64,000 nt of DNA from Phascolomyces articulosus. Its lineage: Eukaryota > Mucoromycota > Mucoromycetes > Mucorales > Lichtheimiaceae. Below are positions 63,461 to 64,000 of the stretch, one piece after another; position 1 is the stretch's first letter; every line of letters begins with the position of its first letter. The translations under genes and the position numbers were made by a program. The notes under the pieces are model-generated. The model did not search any database. It was not told the DNA's origin and was given only the letters and a program-made list of their open reading frames with translations. The stretch covers positions 588,429 through 652,428 of the forward strand of contig JAIXMP010000027.1 in NCBI GenBank assembly GCA_025677815.1, read 5' to 3'.

Positions 63461-64000
63461 TGTGTAACCCCCCAGAAAGAACCGCAGTTATTACCATTAT
63501 TACTACGAAACAACTCTATATATAAATACTGTTACTGTGATAATATTAGATTATCTTACCTTTTGGTATCTTCCAATTAACAAGAGATATATACAAACTG
63601 CAGCAACATATTTATAAATATAATTATCACTTATTCAACACATTATATTATTATTGGATATTCATTTATTACCACAGGATCTTGTAGCAACTGCAGTATC
63701 TTCACATGTTGTTACTTAGGATAGAAATATTTAATTATTGGAAAACATATAAATACCCCACTATTTTGTAACTGAAATAAAATCAATCAATTATACTTCT
63801 CTTTATCATATATATAAATTTTAAGAGTATTGATTCACTCAAGACCGAACTGGCTTGTTTTAATTTTACTGTAGCTTAAAGAAAGCTTAACATTCCAATA
63901 TAGTGAGATGAAATGGTAATAAAATCGAATGTAAAAATAAAGAGACAGATAAGAATATAGTTTAGAATCTTTTTATTGTTCAAATTTGCTCATATTTATA
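63461..64000 (+). repeat. Element 1 3' LTR, partial (continues past window)
   Basis: Starts TGTGTAACCCC right after the polypurine tract. It contains TATATAAATA (about 63517-63527), a second TATAAATA (63748-63755) and AATAAA (about 63776), a layout of promoter and polyadenylation signal typical of LTRs. No other copy is in the window, so the right boundary is unknown. Confidence 0.55.

Larger units (their letters stand above)
46958..64000 (+). mobile_element. Element 1: large decayed Ty3/gypsy retrotransposon, plus strand, extends past window
   Basis: Order: leader (46958-47420), gag, protease, reverse transcriptase, RNase H, integrase, an extra 3' frame with a transmembrane end, a tandem-repeat block, a polypurine tract and the start of the 3' LTR at 63461. 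This is the Ty3/gypsy order (RT before integrase). The coding region has many stops and frame changes and is interrupted by three later insertions (48215-48649, 54179-60543, 60840-61748), each flanked by a short target duplication. The 5' LTR is missing: LTR copy A of a different family occupies its place. Confidence 0.85.

Overview
The window looks like nuclear DNA of an early-diverging fungus, most likely Mucoromycota (Mucorales-like). It is very AT-rich. The genes carry many short GT-AG introns (about 45-145 bp). The protein families also fit: a fungal CSL transcription factor, a WRKY-type zinc finger outside plants, a CipC-like DUF3759 protein, and chromodomain Ty3/gypsy elements. I see no rRNA, tRNA or CRISPR array.

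Region 1 to about 41 kb is ordinary, gene-sparse euchromatin. In order it holds: a CSL (CBF1/Su(H)/Lag-1) DNA-binding factor cut by the window edge (1-1096, minus); a long AT-rich gap with a frameshifted gene scrap and a repeat-rich tract; a six-exon DEAD-box helicase of the Drs1/DDX27 type (8252-10789, plus) that converges on a three-exon WRKY-like zinc-finger gene (12690-10925, minus); a DUF3759 gene whose start codon is split by an intron (19308-18758, minus); a 13-exon Nup84/Nup107 nucleoporin (23436-20669, minus); a short-chain dehydrogenase relic; a seven-exon Ubp12/USP15-type ubiquitin protease (about 27455-31263, plus); a small secreted protein (32627-33253, plus); a ten-exon gene of an unrecognised family (37299-35194, minus); and a decayed gene with USP-like cysteine-peptidase features behind an intact TATA box (38672-40873, plus). 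The exon models were built by joining reading frames at GT...AG borders. The phase closed at every junction used, which supports them.

Region about 45-64 kb is a transposon graveyard with readable layers. A Tc1/mariner/IS630-like transposase pseudogene (minus, 46522-45290) abuts a 435-bp LTR. Next comes a large decayed plus-strand Ty3/gypsy element (Element 1, about 46958 to beyond the window end). Three later insertions interrupt it: a 435-bp solo LTR in gag with target duplication AACTA; a complete, young, minus-strand chromovirus (Element 2, 54179-60543) with near-identical 558/559-bp LTRs and duplication CATAC; and a 909-bp solo LTR with duplication ATAT. Element 1 also carries a third reading frame after integrase that ends in a strong transmembrane segment, then a degenerate tandem-repeat block, a polypurine tract and the start of its 3' LTR.

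Functionally the host genes are housekeeping (ribosome biogenesis, nuclear pore, ubiquitin turnover) plus two DNA-binding regulators. They are not an operon or cluster. The most unusual items are the WRKY-like gene, the unclassified ten-exon gene, the env-like 3' ORF of Element 1, and two GC-richer segments with long inverted repeats that could be structured RNAs.
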